DNA of 64,000 nucleotides. It comes from Methylophilus methylotrophus DSM 46235 = ATCC 53528. GTDB taxonomy: Bacteria; Pseudomonadota; Gammaproteobacteria; Burkholderiales; Methylophilaceae. The translations under genes were made by a program, and so were the position numbers. A model generated the notes under the pieces. The model searched no databases. It was given only the letters and a program-made list of their open reading frames with translations, and was not told the origin of the DNA. The stretch is from assembly GCF_000378225.1 (NCBI RefSeq), contig NZ_KB905141.1, positions 295,143 through 359,142 of the forward strand, written 5' to 3'. This document shows positions 47,596 through 56,253 of the stretch, in pieces (the first letter of the stretch is position 1; the number at the start of each line of letters is the position of its first letter).

Positions 47596-48291
47596 ATTAT
47601 TCCCGTCATCGATTTGATGCATGGCCAGGTGGTACAGGCCGTACAGGGGCAACGCCAGCATTATCGTCCAATTCAATCACAACTGACGGATAGTCATGCC
47701 CTGCTCGATGTGGTGGCTGCTATTTTACAAGTTTATGCGTTTGACTGCCTGTATATTGCTGATTTAAATGCAATCACAGGCCATCCCTCGCATTTAAAAC
47801 TGATCAAACAGGCCATGGCAAGTTTTCCGGCACTGCAATGGTGGGTGGATGCTGGCTTTAAAAACAGCGAGGACTTGCAGCCCTGGCTAGACAGCGGCAT
47901 CAGACCCATCATCGCCAGTGAATCAATGCCTGACCTAGAGGCCTACCAATCCATGCGCAAAATGACTACCCAAGCCGTACTGTCTCTGGATTTTTTCCAG
48001 GATGGATTTCATGGGCCAACAGATTTACAGGAGCATGCAACACTGTGGACACAACCGACCATACTCATGAGCCTGCCTAAAGTTGGCGCCAATCAAGGTC
48101 CTGATATTGAGAAAATGGCCACGATCAAGCGAAAACTGCCCCACCAACAGCTATATGCCGCCGGCGGCGTCAGGCAAATGGCGGATATTCATGCGTTAGA
48201 TCAGGCAGGTGCATCTGGTGTGCTGGTAGCCAGCGCCTTGCATCAAAAGAAAATCGCGGCCGCAGATTTTGCCTACAAGGCGACTGAATAA
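47590..48291 (+). CDS. HisA/HisF-like TIM-barrel protein of C1-cofactor clusters
   Basis: The protein, about 233 residues from GTG 47590, has a HisA-like barrel start (HIIPVIDLMHGQVVQAV, with the catalytic-type Asp) and the phosphate-binding C-terminal motif YAAGGVRQMADI ... GVLVASAL. True HisA is part of his operons; HisA-like proteins of this sort occur with methylofuran/tetrahydromethanopterin genes in methylotrophs and archaea and are of unassigned reaction. The GTG is chosen because it aligns with HisA N-termini and because further upstream codons run into mfnD. It is divergent from, and overlaps, mfnD. Confidence 0.7.
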   Translation: MHIIPVIDLMHGQVVQAVQGQRQHYRPIQSQLTDSHALLDVVAAILQVYAFDCLYIADLNAITGHPSHLKLIKQAMASFPALQWWVDAGFKNSEDLQPWLDSGIRPIIASESMPDLEAYQSMRKMTTQAVLSLDFFQDGFHGPTDLQEHATLWTQPTILMSLPKVGANQGPDIEKMATIKRKLPHQQLYAAGGVRQMADIHALDQAGASGVLVASALHQKKIAAADFAYKATE

Positions 48292-48329
48292 GCGATAAAA
48301 AACCGGCTTAAAAGCCGGTTTTTTATCGC
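48292..48329. terminator. Bidirectional terminator between HisA-like gene and hxlB
   Basis: An 18-bp perfect inverted repeat (GCGATAAAAAACCGGCTT and complement) with a 2-nt loop has A and T tracts at both sides; it lies immediately after the HisA-like stop and 17 bp beyond the hxlB stop. Confidence 0.9.
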
Positions 48330-48345
48330 CAGGATAATCTGAAAA

Positions 48346-48882
48346 TTATTCCAAGTTAGCGTGCAACGCGCGCATACCTTCTTCAGTCAGGCCTTTTGCG
48401 TGGATCAGCTCAGAAATGGCACCCTCCAGGAAGACCAAGGTGGACAATTCAAATTGACCGCCCATAGGCATGCCTTTGACCAATGGGAAGCTGTCATCCT
48501 GACCAATCTGGATCACCAGGTCAGCCACATCTGCCATGGCAGAAGTTTTCTTCATGGAGATAACAACTAGTTTAGCGCCCACTTCTTTGGCTTTTTTCAC
48601 AAATGGCAACAAGGTTGCAGTACCACCAGAGCCAGAAACCAAGATCAGCAAGTCACCTTTTTTGATGGCTGGAGTCACCACTTCGCCAATCATGTAAACG
48701 CTGTAGCCAGAATGCACCAAACGCATCGCGAAGAAACGTGAAACCAGCAAAGAACGGCCTGCACCACCGATAAATGTGGAACCGGCTTCGTCAACCAGCT
48801 TCAGCAATTCAGCGGCTTTTGATTTATCAGTCACATCCAGAATACGCTTCAGGTTATCCAGAATAAATTGTTGATGATCCAT
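48346..48882 (-). CDS. hxlB: 6-phospho-3-hexuloisomerase
   Basis: This enzyme isomerises hexulose 6-phosphate, the product of formaldehyde fixation, to fructose 6-phosphate in the RuMP cycle. The 178-residue SIS-domain protein shows the sugar-phosphate loop (GGAGRSLLVSRFFAMRL near 38-54) and LVSGSGGTATL near 80-90. AGGA precedes the ATG. It follows hps in the same direction, but a strong hairpin terminator separates the two, so hxlB is likely expressed at a lower level than hps. Confidence 0.93.
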   Translation of the reverse strand: MDHQQFILDNLKRILDVTDKSKAAELLKLVDEAGSTFIGGAGRSLLVSRFFAMRLVHSGYSVYMIGEVVTPAIKKGDLLILVSGSGGTATLLPFVKKAKEVGAKLVVISMKKTSAMADVADLVIQIGQDDSFPLVKGMPMGGQFELSTLVFLEGAISELIHAKGLTEEGMRALHANLE

Positions 48883-48916
48883 TTTTTAATCCTGTGTAAA
48901 CAAAAATAATTGAATA

Positions 48917-48948
48917 AAAAACCCGACACATTGCTGAGTCGGGTTTTT
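48917..48948 (-). terminator. Intercistronic terminator between hps and hxlB
   Basis: ACCCGAC and GTCGGGT form a 7-bp GC-rich stem with a 10-nt loop, flanked by six A and six T. On the minus strand it lies just after hps and 35 bp before hxlB, so it should attenuate read-through. Confidence 0.85.
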
Positions 48949-48989
48949 TGTCTCGCTGATCAATAATTACTTATTGATACTTAAATGAA

Positions 48990-49622
48990 TTAAGCGTGAG
49001 CGATAGCAGTGATTTCTGCAGCAGCAGCAGCTGGGTCAGCAGCGCCGTAGATAGCAGCACCAGCAACGATGATAGTCGCGCCAGCGTCACGTACTTGAGC
49101 AGCTGTAGCAGCTTTAACGCCACCAGCAACAGAGATGTCAACACCCAGGTTCAAACCGGCAACAGCAGCCAGGTCAGCAAATGGAGTTTGACCAGCAGCT
49201 TGTTGGTCCAAACCAGTGTGGATACCGATGATGTGAGCACCAGCAGCAGCAACTTCTTTAGTACGAGCAACTTTGTCTTCAACGCTGATCAGGTCAACTT
49301 GAGCTTTTTTGCCGTATTTGTTAGCTGCTTTGATTACGCCTTTGATTGTACCGATGTCGGATACGCCCAATACTACGCAGATGTCAGCACCGGCTTTGTA
49401 GAATGGCTCAGACTCGTACTCACCAGCGTCCATAGTTTTCAGGTCAACCAGGATCTTGTTGTTTGGGAACTTAGCGCGCAGAGTTTCCAGCAATTTGATA
49501 CCGTTGTGCTTGATGCATGGTGTACCGATTTCCAGGATGTCAACGTGTGGAGCAACTTTTTCTGCCAAAGCGATAGTTGCGTCAAAATCCAATGAGTCTA
49601 ATGCCATTTGTGTTAATGCCAT
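48990..49622 (-). CDS. hxlA: 3-hexulose-6-phosphate synthase
   Basis: This enzyme condenses formaldehyde with ribulose 5-phosphate, the entry step of the RuMP pathway. The 210-residue TIM barrel shows the KDPC/OMPDC-family signature VDLKTMDAG near residues 60-68 and the C-terminal phosphate site VAGGVKAATAAQ ... IIVAGAAIYG. The start at 49622 has TTGGAG 6 bases upstream; a TTG four codons earlier is rejected. Codon use is strongly biased (repeated GCA/GCT Ala), typical of a very highly expressed gene, and a near-consensus promoter lies upstream. Confidence 0.96.
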   Translation of the reverse strand: MALTQMALDSLDFDATIALAEKVAPHVDILEIGTPCIKHNGIKLLETLRAKFPNNKILVDLKTMDAGEYESEPFYKAGADICVVLGVSDIGTIKGVIKAANKYGKKAQVDLISVEDKVARTKEVAAAGAHIIGIHTGLDQQAAGQTPFADLAAVAGLNLGVDISVAGGVKAATAAQVRDAGATIIVAGAAIYGAADPAAAAAEITAIAHA

Positions 49623-49688
49623 GTTTTTCTCCAAAAATTAAAATTTAAATGCTATTGCTAGCGTACTACCAATTCAAGCTGGTCGCTC

Positions 49689-49717
49689 ATAGTAAGCTTG
49701 CAGCCAAAATAAGTCAA
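49689..49717 (-). promoter_or_regulatory. hps promoter
   Basis: On the minus strand TTGACT, a 17-bp spacer and TACTAT form a near-consensus sigma-70 promoter about 67 bp before the hps ATG, in keeping with high expression. Confidence 0.75.
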
Positions 49718-49750
49718 TGTTGCAGGCCCATTTGTGCCTGACTTAAAAGT

Positions 49751-49776
49751 CAAACGGGCAGGTTCCTGCCCGTTTG
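49751..49776 (-). terminator. tal terminator
   Basis: CAAACGGGCAGG and CCTGCCCGTTTG form a 12-bp stem with a 2-nt loop, 19 bp after the tal stop. The T tract is short (TTTGACTTTT on the minus strand). Confidence 0.7.
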
Positions 49777-49794
49777 CATTATCGCAGTGCGATA

Positions 49795-50748
49795 TTACAG
49801 TTTTGCGGCTAAAGCGTCTTCCAGTTTTTTCTGGTCAGCCACGAAACCGCGAATACCTTCTGCCAGTTTTTCAGTCGCCATGGCGTCCTGATTCAACTGG
49901 AAGCGGAATTCTTCTTCAGTCATTTTAGCTGGCACGTCTTTAGTCTTGCCACCGTCTTTCAACACTTGAGCCAATGTACCTTCTGTCGCTGCCAATTCTT
50001 GCAGCAGGTTTGGGGACACGGTCAAACGGTCACAACCAGCCAGCGCAATCAGTTCACCAGTGTTACGGAAAGAAGCACCCATCACAACGGTTTTGTAGCC
50101 GTGCTCTTTGTAGTACTGGTAGATTGCACGAACAGAAACTACACCTGGGTCAGTTTCTTGAGTGTACTCAGTCCCTGGATTTTTCGCTTTGTACCAGTCC
50201 AGGATACGGCCAACGAATGGGGAGATCAGGAACACGCCAGCTTCAGCACATGCGCGCGCCTGGCCGAAACCGAATAACAATGTCAGGTTACACTGGATAC
50301 CTTCTTTTTCCAGCTGCTCACCAGCCTTGATACCTTCCCAGGTAGAAGCAAGTTTGATCAGTACGCGGTCTTTGCTGATGCCAGACTCTTCGTACAACTT
50401 GATCAATTTACGGCCTTTAGCAATCATCGCATCGATGTTGAAAGACAAACGTGCATCTACTTCTGTAGAAATACGGCCTGGAACCACTTTAGTGATTTCA
50501 GCGCCAATCAATACTGCCAGTTTGTCAGCAGCATTTTCAATTTGTTGCTCTTTGGAACCACCTTGTGCTTTTGCATAAGCAATGGCAGTGTCAATCAACG
50601 GTGCGTATTCTGGGATTTGGCTGGCTTTCAACACCAGAGATGGGTTTGTGGTTGCATCCACAGGTTTAACACTTTTGATTGCTTCAACATCACCAGTGTC
50701 AGCCACGATGGTTGTCATTGCTTTCAACTGATCTAATAAGTTTGCCAT
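49795..50748 (-). CDS. tal: Transaldolase
   Basis: Transaldolase exchanges dihydroxyacetone units between sugar phosphates and regenerates ribulose phosphate for the RuMP cycle. The 317-residue protein is the TalB class: the Schiff-base Lys lies in [12 protein letters not shown] near residue 130, with [13 protein letters not shown] near the N-terminus and FIRN-type region [27 protein letters not shown] precedes the ATG. It has its own promoter and terminator upstream of hps, making a tal-hps-hxlB block. Confidence 0.97.
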   Translation of the reverse strand: MANLLDQLKAMTTIVADTGDVEAIKSVKPVDATTNPSLVLKASQIPEYAPLIDTAIAYAKAQGGSKEQQIENAADKLAVLIGAEITKVVPGRISTEVDARLSFNIDAMIAKGRKLIKLYEESGISKDRVLIKLASTWEGIKAGEQLEKEGIQCNLTLLFGFGQARACAEAGVFLISPFVGRILDWYKAKNPGTEYTQETDPGVVSVRAIYQYYKEHGYKTVVMGASFRNTGELIALAGCDRLTVSPNLLQELAATEGTLAQVLKDGGKTKDVPAKMTEEEFRFQLNQDAMATEKLAEGIRGFVADQKKLEDALAAKL

Positions 50749-50809
50749 TCGATTGCTCCTAAAAATTGCAATAATCGTTTACGTATAGTTATACATAGAA
50801 ACCTCCAAC

Positions 50810-50839
50810 ATTATAACTGAATTTATTTGAGTTGGTTAA
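50810..50839 (-). promoter_or_regulatory. Probable tal promoter
   Basis: A perfect -10 TATAAT at 50815-50810 (minus) is preceded by a weak -35 TTAACC 18 bp upstream, about 62 bp before the tal ATG. Confidence 0.55.
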
Positions 50840-51022
50840 GCCTCGTTTTCGCCTTAAATGCGCACCAGTCTTGGGGCAGCCTGATATGAACCCTACATTT
50901 TTTTGATTAAAATCAAATGATTGAACCAGATTTTTACAGTAGATAAAGGGGGTCTGACTTTTCATTTACCCCCTTTTCGGGCACAATTCACCTTTTTTGC
51001 AAGTGATTAATCAGTTGGGCAT

Positions 51023-52174
51023 ATGGGTTCTGTCACCTCTTTAAACAAAGAACAAAACCAGACTCGCTTCGCACAATTACCTGTCGATTGGTATCTGCAT
51101 CCGGAGATGTATGCGCTGGAGCAGGCACACCTGTTCGCCAAGATTCCACAATATCTTGGCCACGAGCGCATGATCCCCCATGCGGGTGATTATCGCGCCC
51201 TGGACTGGATGCACAATGCTACAGCCTTGGTAAATCAAGCGGGTAAACCTCAACTCATCAGCAATATTTGCCGCCACCGCCAAGCCGTGATGCTCAATGG
51301 CCAGGGCAATACCCAGCACATTGTTTGCCCGTTACATCGTTGGACCTATGATTTAGGCGGGCAACTGCTAGGTGCGCCGCATTTTGAACAAAACCCCTGC
51401 CTGCACCTCGAAAAACAGGCCCTGACTGAATGGCAAGGCCTGTTATTTAAAGCCAATGATCAGGCCAGCAAGCAAAAAGGCCTGGAGATTGCGAATATCC
51501 TTAAACAGCTCGGGTGCAAGCAAGATTTCGACTTTACCGGCTACCACTTTGATTCCGCCATTGTGGATCATTACGATTTCAACTGGAAAACGTTTATTGA
51601 GGTTTACCTTGAAGACTATCATGTCGGGCCTTTCCACCCGGGCCTGAACCAGTTTGTCGATTGCGGTGAACTGAACTGGGAGTTTGGCGAGCATTACAGC
51701 GTACAAACGGTTGGCTACAAACCATTGCCGGATTACAGCCTCTCCCCTGTTTACAAACAATGGCAACAAGCGGTGACTGATTACCAGCAAGGCACTACGC
51801 CTAAGTATGGCGCGATCTGGTTTGTACTCTACCCATTTCTCATGATTGAATGGTATCCAAACGTGCTGGTGGTCTCGCACATTATTCCCACCGGCATAGA
51901 ATCTTGCCAGAATGTGGTGGAGTTTTATTATCCGGAAGATATTGCCCTGTTTGAGCGTGAGTATATTAAGGCTCAACAGGCGGCTTATTTTGAAACAGCG
52001 GTTGAAGACAAAGAAATTTGCCAGCGCATGCATGACGGCCGAAAAGGGCTGTTTATGCTAGGCAAAGATGAACGCGGCCCTTACCAGCATCCCATGGAAA
52101 CTGGTCTGGAACACTTTCATCAATGGTACCGCAAGCAGATGGAGCCACATCTGCCTGACCATTTACAGCGCTAG
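51023..52174 (+). CDS. Rieske non-haem iron oxygenase, alpha-subunit type
   Basis: The 383-residue protein has an N-terminal Rieske [2Fe-2S] domain with C-x-H (ICRHRQ) and C-x2-H (VCPLHRW) ligands spaced as in ring-hydroxylating oxygenases, and a C-terminal catalytic domain with an iron site YLEDYHVGPFHPG (His-x4-His; the facial carboxylate is less clear). Members oxidise aromatics, quaternary amines or other small organics using a separate reductase. No reductase or ferredoxin gene adjoins it, so the substrate is open; betaine/choline-type or sterol-type oxygenases share this DYH pattern. It is singly transcribed from a gap shared with tal. Confidence 0.85.
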   Translation: MGSVTSLNKEQNQTRFAQLPVDWYLHPEMYALEQAHLFAKIPQYLGHERMIPHAGDYRALDWMHNATALVNQAGKPQLISNICRHRQAVMLNGQGNTQHIVCPLHRWTYDLGGQLLGAPHFEQNPCLHLEKQALTEWQGLLFKANDQASKQKGLEIANILKQLGCKQDFDFTGYHFDSAIVDHYDFNWKTFIEVYLEDYHVGPFHPGLNQFVDCGELNWEFGEHYSVQTVGYKPLPDYSLSPVYKQWQQAVTDYQQGTTPKYGAIWFVLYPFLMIEWYPNVLVVSHIIPTGIESCQNVVEFYYPEDIALFEREYIKAQQAAYFETAVEDKEICQRMHDGRKGLFMLGKDERGPYQHPMETGLEHFHQWYRKQMEPHLPDHLQR

Positions 52175-52182
52175 GCTTCTGT

Positions 52183-53097
52183 TTGCTAAAGTCCCGACAA
52201 GTCAGTCACTGGCATCCCAAACACTGGCACCCCTTGCATTGGCGCCTTGGCAGTTACTGGATGCTGTTGGCAGGGTTAGGGTTTGCCATCATGGGAGCTT
52301 TTGTGAAAGCAGGCTCAGCGCGCTTCACCACCAGTGAGCTGGTATTTTATCGCTCTGCGTTTGGTTTCCTGATGATTGCGGCGCTTGTCTGCTGGCAACG
52401 CAAGCCCTTGAAAACGCCATTGCTTGCCATGCAGCTACGTAGGGCAGGCATAGGCTTCACAGCCTTGCTACTGTTCTTCTATGCCATTGCGCATTTACCG
52501 CTCGCCACAGCGATCACGCTTAACTACACCTCACCGATGTTCCTGGCCCTGCTCTCGCCATGGCTGCTGACAGGTGACAAACCACTGACACGTCAACAGC
52601 GGTTAGTGTTGAATATGTGCGTCGCAGGTGGATTTGCTGGCATTTGCCTGCTACTGCAACCAACGTTTCATAGGGACCAACTGCTTGCTGGCGGCATAGG
52701 CCTGCTCTCAGGCATAGGCGCCGCCCTGGCCTACGTTCACGTCAAACAGTTAGGCATACAAGGCGAGCCGGATTGGCGAACTGTGTTTTACTTTACCTTG
52801 GTTTGCACTGTTGCCAGCGGATCCTGGATGCTCATTGACCATATGACCGCCCTAAGCTGGCAAGATTTGCCATTATTAACTGGCCTGGGTATATCGGCGA
52901 CCTTCAGCCAACTGGCGTTGACGCGTGCTTATCGCACCGGCAACACCCTGACGGTAGCCAGTCTGGCGTATAGCACCGTCGTGTTTGCCACGTTGATAGG
53001 CATGATTGTGTGGGGGGAAACCTTGAGCCTGCACGAAATTGCCGGGATGTTACTGATTGCTGCTTTTGGCATATTCAGTACGCGCATCAAGCGATAG
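52183..53097 (+). CDS. EamA/DMT-family transporter
   Basis: This protein of about 304 residues has ten predicted TM helices in two EamA repeats (first repeat includes GFAIMGAFVKAGS and YFSFAIAHLPLATAI-like LPLATAITLNYTSP; second ends WGETLSLHEIAGMLLI). Such proteins export amino acids, nucleotides or other metabolites; the substrate is unknown. The start is uncertain: the TTG at 52183 gives a His/Trp-rich leader, and an internal ATG at 52261 (before LLAGLGF) is equally plausible. It follows the Rieske gene by 8 bp and a bidirectional terminator closes the unit. Confidence 0.85.
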   Translation: MLKSRQVSHWHPKHWHPLHWRLGSYWMLLAGLGFAIMGAFVKAGSARFTTSELVFYRSAFGFLMIAALVCWQRKPLKTPLLAMQLRRAGIGFTALLLFFYAIAHLPLATAITLNYTSPMFLALLSPWLLTGDKPLTRQQRLVLNMCVAGGFAGICLLLQPTFHRDQLLAGGIGLLSGIGAALAYVHVKQLGIQGEPDWRTVFYFTLVCTVASGSWMLIDHMTALSWQDLPLLTGLGISATFSQLALTRAYRTGNTLTVASLAYSTVVFATLIGMIVWGETLSLHEIAGMLLIAAFGIFSTRIKR

Positions 53098-53111
53098 CGT
53101 TTTCACAATGT

Positions 53112-53141
53112 AAAAAGCCATTCTTAAAAGAATGGCTTTTA
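53112..53141. terminator. Bidirectional terminator between the EamA and response-regulator genes
   Basis: AAAAAGCCATTCTT and its complement form a near-perfect hairpin with A/T tracts on both sides between convergent genes. Confidence 0.85.
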
Positions 53142-53162
53142 TTCGCACCTCTGAAAATTACT

Positions 53163-53795
53163 TTAAGGCTCCAGCAATCCGCAACGCATAGCAATCAGTG
53201 CAATCTCCGCCGAGTTTTGCGCGTTGAGTTTTTGCTTGATATTGTACAAATGCGTCCCCACGGTACGCGGACTCAGGAATAAGGTTTCTGCGATTTCGTT
53301 GGTTGACTTGCCGCGGGCCAGCGACATAAACACTTCAAATTCGCGTTCACTGAGCACATCGACCGGATTCTGCTCACCGGACAACTGCTGGATGGCCATT
53401 TGCTGCGCCACGCTGGCTTCAATATATTTCTTACCCTGCGCCACACTGCGGATTGCCTTAATCAGCTCTTCGGCCGCGCTACGTTTGGTCACATAACCCA
53501 TAGCGCCCGCATTCAGCACGCGTTTCGGATGCACGGAATCCTCATGCGCAGACAGCACCAGAATACGTGCATGATTATCTTTGGCCAAAATACGCTCAAT
53601 CGCCTCCATACCACCGATGCCGGGCATGGTGATGTCCATCACCACTACTTGGGGCTGGTGTTCGACATAGGCCTTGATGGCAGCTTCACCACTTTCGGCC
53701 TCAGCAATTACTTTGATGTCCTGGTCTGATTCGAGCAACATTTTAAAGCCCATCCTGACCACGGCATGATCATCCACCAGCATTACACTAATCAC
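53163..53795 (-). CDS. Response regulator, NarL/LuxR family
   Basis: The 210-residue protein has a receiver domain (acidic pair DDH near residues 7-9, phospho-Asp in VVMDITM near 54, Lys in the GYVTKRS loop) and a LuxR-type helix-turn-helix (LSEREFEVFMSLARGKSTNEI ... TVGTHLYNIKQKL, about 145-200). It lies 20 bp after the sensor kinase gene in the same direction, so the two form a two-component system. The targets are not visible; NarL-type regulators with HisKA_3 kinases often control respiratory or C1 genes. Confidence 0.92.
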   Translation of the reverse strand: MISVMLVDDHAVVRMGFKMLLESDQDIKVIAEAESGEAAIKAYVEHQPQVVVMDITMPGIGGMEAIERILAKDNHARILVLSAHEDSVHPKRVLNAGAMGYVTKRSAAEELIKAIRSVAQGKKYIEASVAQQMAIQQLSGEQNPVDVLSEREFEVFMSLARGKSTNEIAETLFLSPRTVGTHLYNIKQKLNAQNSAEIALIAMRCGLLEP

Positions 53796-53815
53796 GTTTA
53801 TCTCCCCCTTTTATT

Positions 53816-55153
53816 CTATGCTGATTGTATAGGCAATCTAATTTCCAGAGTGGTTCCGCGACCGGCGTCCGGCTGTGAAACCACTTTAAACTGGCCATGC
53901 AAGGCCTGGACACGCTCACGTATGCCAAGCAGGCCGAAATGCTGTGTTTGATCTACCGTTTCTATTTGCATGCCTACCCCGTCATCACAAATCATCAGAC
54001 GCAAACCCTCGGTATCCGTCAGCAGATGTACGTTGATGCATTGGGCATGGGCATGTTTAATGGCATTATTCACCGCCTCTTGCACAATCCGGTAGAGGTT
54101 GATGTTCACATTTTCTCCCAGCGGCTGGAATTCTCCAGACACATGTAACTGAATATTCAATTCAGGATGCTGTGCCTGGTAGCCTGACACCATATCGCGT
54201 AGCGTTTCTACCAGCCCCATGTTATCCATGGCAGCCGGACGCAACTGGCGAATAATATTATGCATACCATCGTAAATATGGTTGGCTGCAGCGACGATGG
54301 TTTGTGCACTGGCAGCAATGTCAGGCGCATTTTCCCTGGTTTTATTGACAATGGCGACCGCAAAAGTCTTGATCGCGGTTACATATTGCCCCAGCTCATC
54401 ATGTAGCTCTCGTGCCAGGCTACGGCGCTCGTCTTCAATATGCTGCTGAATTAGCTGTGTCAACTGGCGGTTCTGCTCCAATTGCCTTTCCGCATCCAGC
54501 GACACCGCCATCTGGTTGAGGCTCAACCCAATCTTGTCAAACTCAGGCACTGAAAAGCGTTCCAGTCGTGCAGTTAAGTCGCCCTGCTCTATGCGGTTAA
54601 TGGCATGCAAGATGTGCCTGACCGGCCGTAAAGCATGACTCAGCAAGCCATACACCAGCAGGTTAAGTAGCACGAAAAAACCGATCCCCATGGTCATCAA
54701 TTGCAAGAAGCCCGACCAGGCCTCACGGATAGAGCCTTCTGCACTGGAGGTGATAATCAATGTACCGTAGCGGATACGACGCGTCACCGTCTCAATTTTG
54801 GGAGCCACTAGTTTTACAAACCACTCTGGGGGATTGATCTCAGATTTAAACGTTGAAGTCGGTGAAATGTACAAAGGATTATTGGAATAGTCGTATAACT
54901 CGATACGGCTGCTACGCACATAGCCCAGGGAGCGCAAAAAATCTTGCAACACATAATGCGTAGGACCCAGGCTGGGATTCATGGCTGAACTGACAATCAC
55001 CGTATCCAGCAATTGCACCGTCACCCGCGTAGCCGCCTCTACCCGCTCACGAATACTGTCTTTGGTATCGCGCACAAGCACCACGCCTGCCGCGACCAGA
55101 AAAACCAGCGACAGCATGGTGACTAAAAGATTTAACCTGAAACGTAAACTCAT
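53816..55153 (-). CDS. Sensor histidine kinase with HAMP and HisKA_3 domains
   Basis: The 445-residue protein has an N-terminal TM helix, a periplasmic sensory domain (about 35-150), a second TM helix (about 153-176), HAMP (about 177-230), a HisKA_3 dimerisation domain with the phospho-His in ARELHDELGQ near 255, and an HATPase domain ending in the N/G boxes (NAIKHAHA, ICDDGVGM, GIRERVQ). The periplasmic domain is not recognised. It pairs with the NarL-type regulator that follows it. Confidence 0.92.
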   Translation of the reverse strand: MSLRFRLNLLVTMLSLVFLVAAGVVLVRDTKDSIRERVEAATRVTVQLLDTVIVSSAMNPSLGPTHYVLQDFLRSLGYVRSSRIELYDYSNNPLYISPTSTFKSEINPPEWFVKLVAPKIETVTRRIRYGTLIITSSAEGSIREAWSGFLQLMTMGIGFFVLLNLLVYGLLSHALRPVRHILHAINRIEQGDLTARLERFSVPEFDKIGLSLNQMAVSLDAERQLEQNRQLTQLIQQHIEDERRSLARELHDELGQYVTAIKTFAVAIVNKTRENAPDIAASAQTIVAAANHIYDGMHNIIRQLRPAAMDNMGLVETLRDMVSGYQAQHPELNIQLHVSGEFQPLGENVNINLYRIVQEAVNNAIKHAHAQCINVHLLTDTEGLRLMICDDGVGMQIETVDQTQHFGLLGIRERVQALHGQFKVVSQPDAGRGTTLEIRLPIQSA

Positions 55154-55243
55154 GGGATTGATGATAATCGCAATTCGCCTATTAAACTGTAACTACCGCG
55201 TATTCTCACAGCGTAAAATCATTAAATTCTGCAGGGCCAGCGC

Positions 55244-56056
55244 TTAGTCTTTAATTTTTAACGCATCCCACTCTTTTGGTTTAGGTGGATAAGCCAATGG
55301 CAACGCGTTTAAAGTCTCCAGCAATAGGCGAGAAATCAGGAGGTTGCGGTTGGTTTTTGAGTTGGCCGGGATCACATACCAAGGGGCATATTCTGTAGAG
55401 GTGGCTTGCATGGCAGATTCATACGCTTGCATGTAGTCATCCCAAAGCGCGCGCTCCTCAAGATCTTTGGGGTTAAATTTCCAATGCTTGGTCGGCTCAT
55501 CCAAGCGCTCTTGCAAGCGTTCTTTTTGCTCTTCTTTAGAGATATGTAAAAAACACTTAATCAAAGTAGTGCCTGTCTCGGTCAACATGCGCTCAAAATC
55601 ATTAATTTGCTGGTAACGGCGTTTACATTCCCCCTCATCAATCCAGCCATGCACCTTTACAATCAGCACGTCTTCATAATGACTACGGTTAAAAATCACC
55701 AATTCACCTTTGGCCGGCACCTGCGCATGCACCCGCCACAAATAATCATGCGCCAACTCATCAGCACTCGGCGCCTTAAAACTCGCCAGACGAATTCCCA
55801 ACGGGTCACAAGCACTAAATACTTGCTTGACTGTGCCATCCTTGCCACTGGTATCCATGCCCTGCAACAGCAAAATCACCTTATGCTTGCCCTCAGCATG
55901 CAAAATATCCTGCCGCGCATTAATTGCCTCCGTCAATTTGGCTAACTCGGCTAAATCCTGCGCTTTATCTTCATTACGCGCTGAGCGGTCATCTGCAGAA
56001 TATTGCTTGAGGGAGAATTTTTTAGGGTTAACGCGGTATTTTTCCAGCTTTTCCAT
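55244..56056 (-). CDS. ppk2: Polyphosphate kinase 2 family protein
   Basis: The roughly 270-residue protein has the PPK2 core: Walker A-like LLLQGMDTSGKDGT near 74-87, the SACDPLGIRLASFKAPS lid region, and VIFNRSHYEDVL with the catalytic Asp/Arg. PPK2 enzymes phosphorylate NMPs or NDPs using polyphosphate; class cannot be fixed from sequence alone but size suggests class I. The start at 56056 begins the family N-terminus (MEKLEKYRVNPKKF); an earlier in-frame start at 56098 is possible. Confidence 0.9.
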   Translation of the reverse strand: MEKLEKYRVNPKKFSLKQYSADDRSARNEDKAQDLAELAKLTEAINARQDILHAEGKHKVILLLQGMDTSGKDGTVKQVFSACDPLGIRLASFKAPSADELAHDYLWRVHAQVPAKGELVIFNRSHYEDVLIVKVHGWIDEGECKRRYQQINDFERMLTETGTTLIKCFLHISKEEQKERLQERLDEPTKHWKFNPKDLEERALWDDYMQAYESAMQATSTEYAPWYVIPANSKTNRNLLISRLLLETLNALPLAYPPKPKEWDALKIKD

Positions 56057-56197
56057 GAGGCCTGCCAAGATGACGAAATCACAAGCAGTGTATCTCAAGC
56101 TGAGAGGGTTGCAAAAGGTGAGCCTAAGTGACGAGCATAATGCGCGGGTAATGAGTTAACAATACTTGGCTCTGATCGCCTTAATGATTAATTAGAG

Positions 56198-56229
56198 ATC
56201 TAACCACTCAATTCTCGGTGCCGTTAAAT
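56198..56229 (-). repeat. Possible truncated attC remnant
   Basis: On the minus strand perfect RYYYAAC (ATTTAAC) and GTTRRRY (GTTAGAT) cores occur only 18 bp apart. That is too short for a functional attC, but it lies where a site would be expected, 25 bp after the 126-residue membrane gene. It may be an internally deleted attC or chance. Confidence 0.25.
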
Positions 56230-56253
56230 AAAATCAACAGCAACAAAACTTTC

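Noticed and set aside
48996-49595. A 199-codon open frame antisense to hxlA, rich in Ser, Asp and Val
   Set aside because: It mirrors the strong codon bias of hxlA on the other strand; it has no family features and no initiation region.
50949-50981. GGGGGTCTGAC ... TTTACCCCC resembling the 31-nt pre-core sequence
   Set aside because: It shares only GGGGTCTGA and lies in the tal-Rieske promoter gap with no GTT core or cassette.
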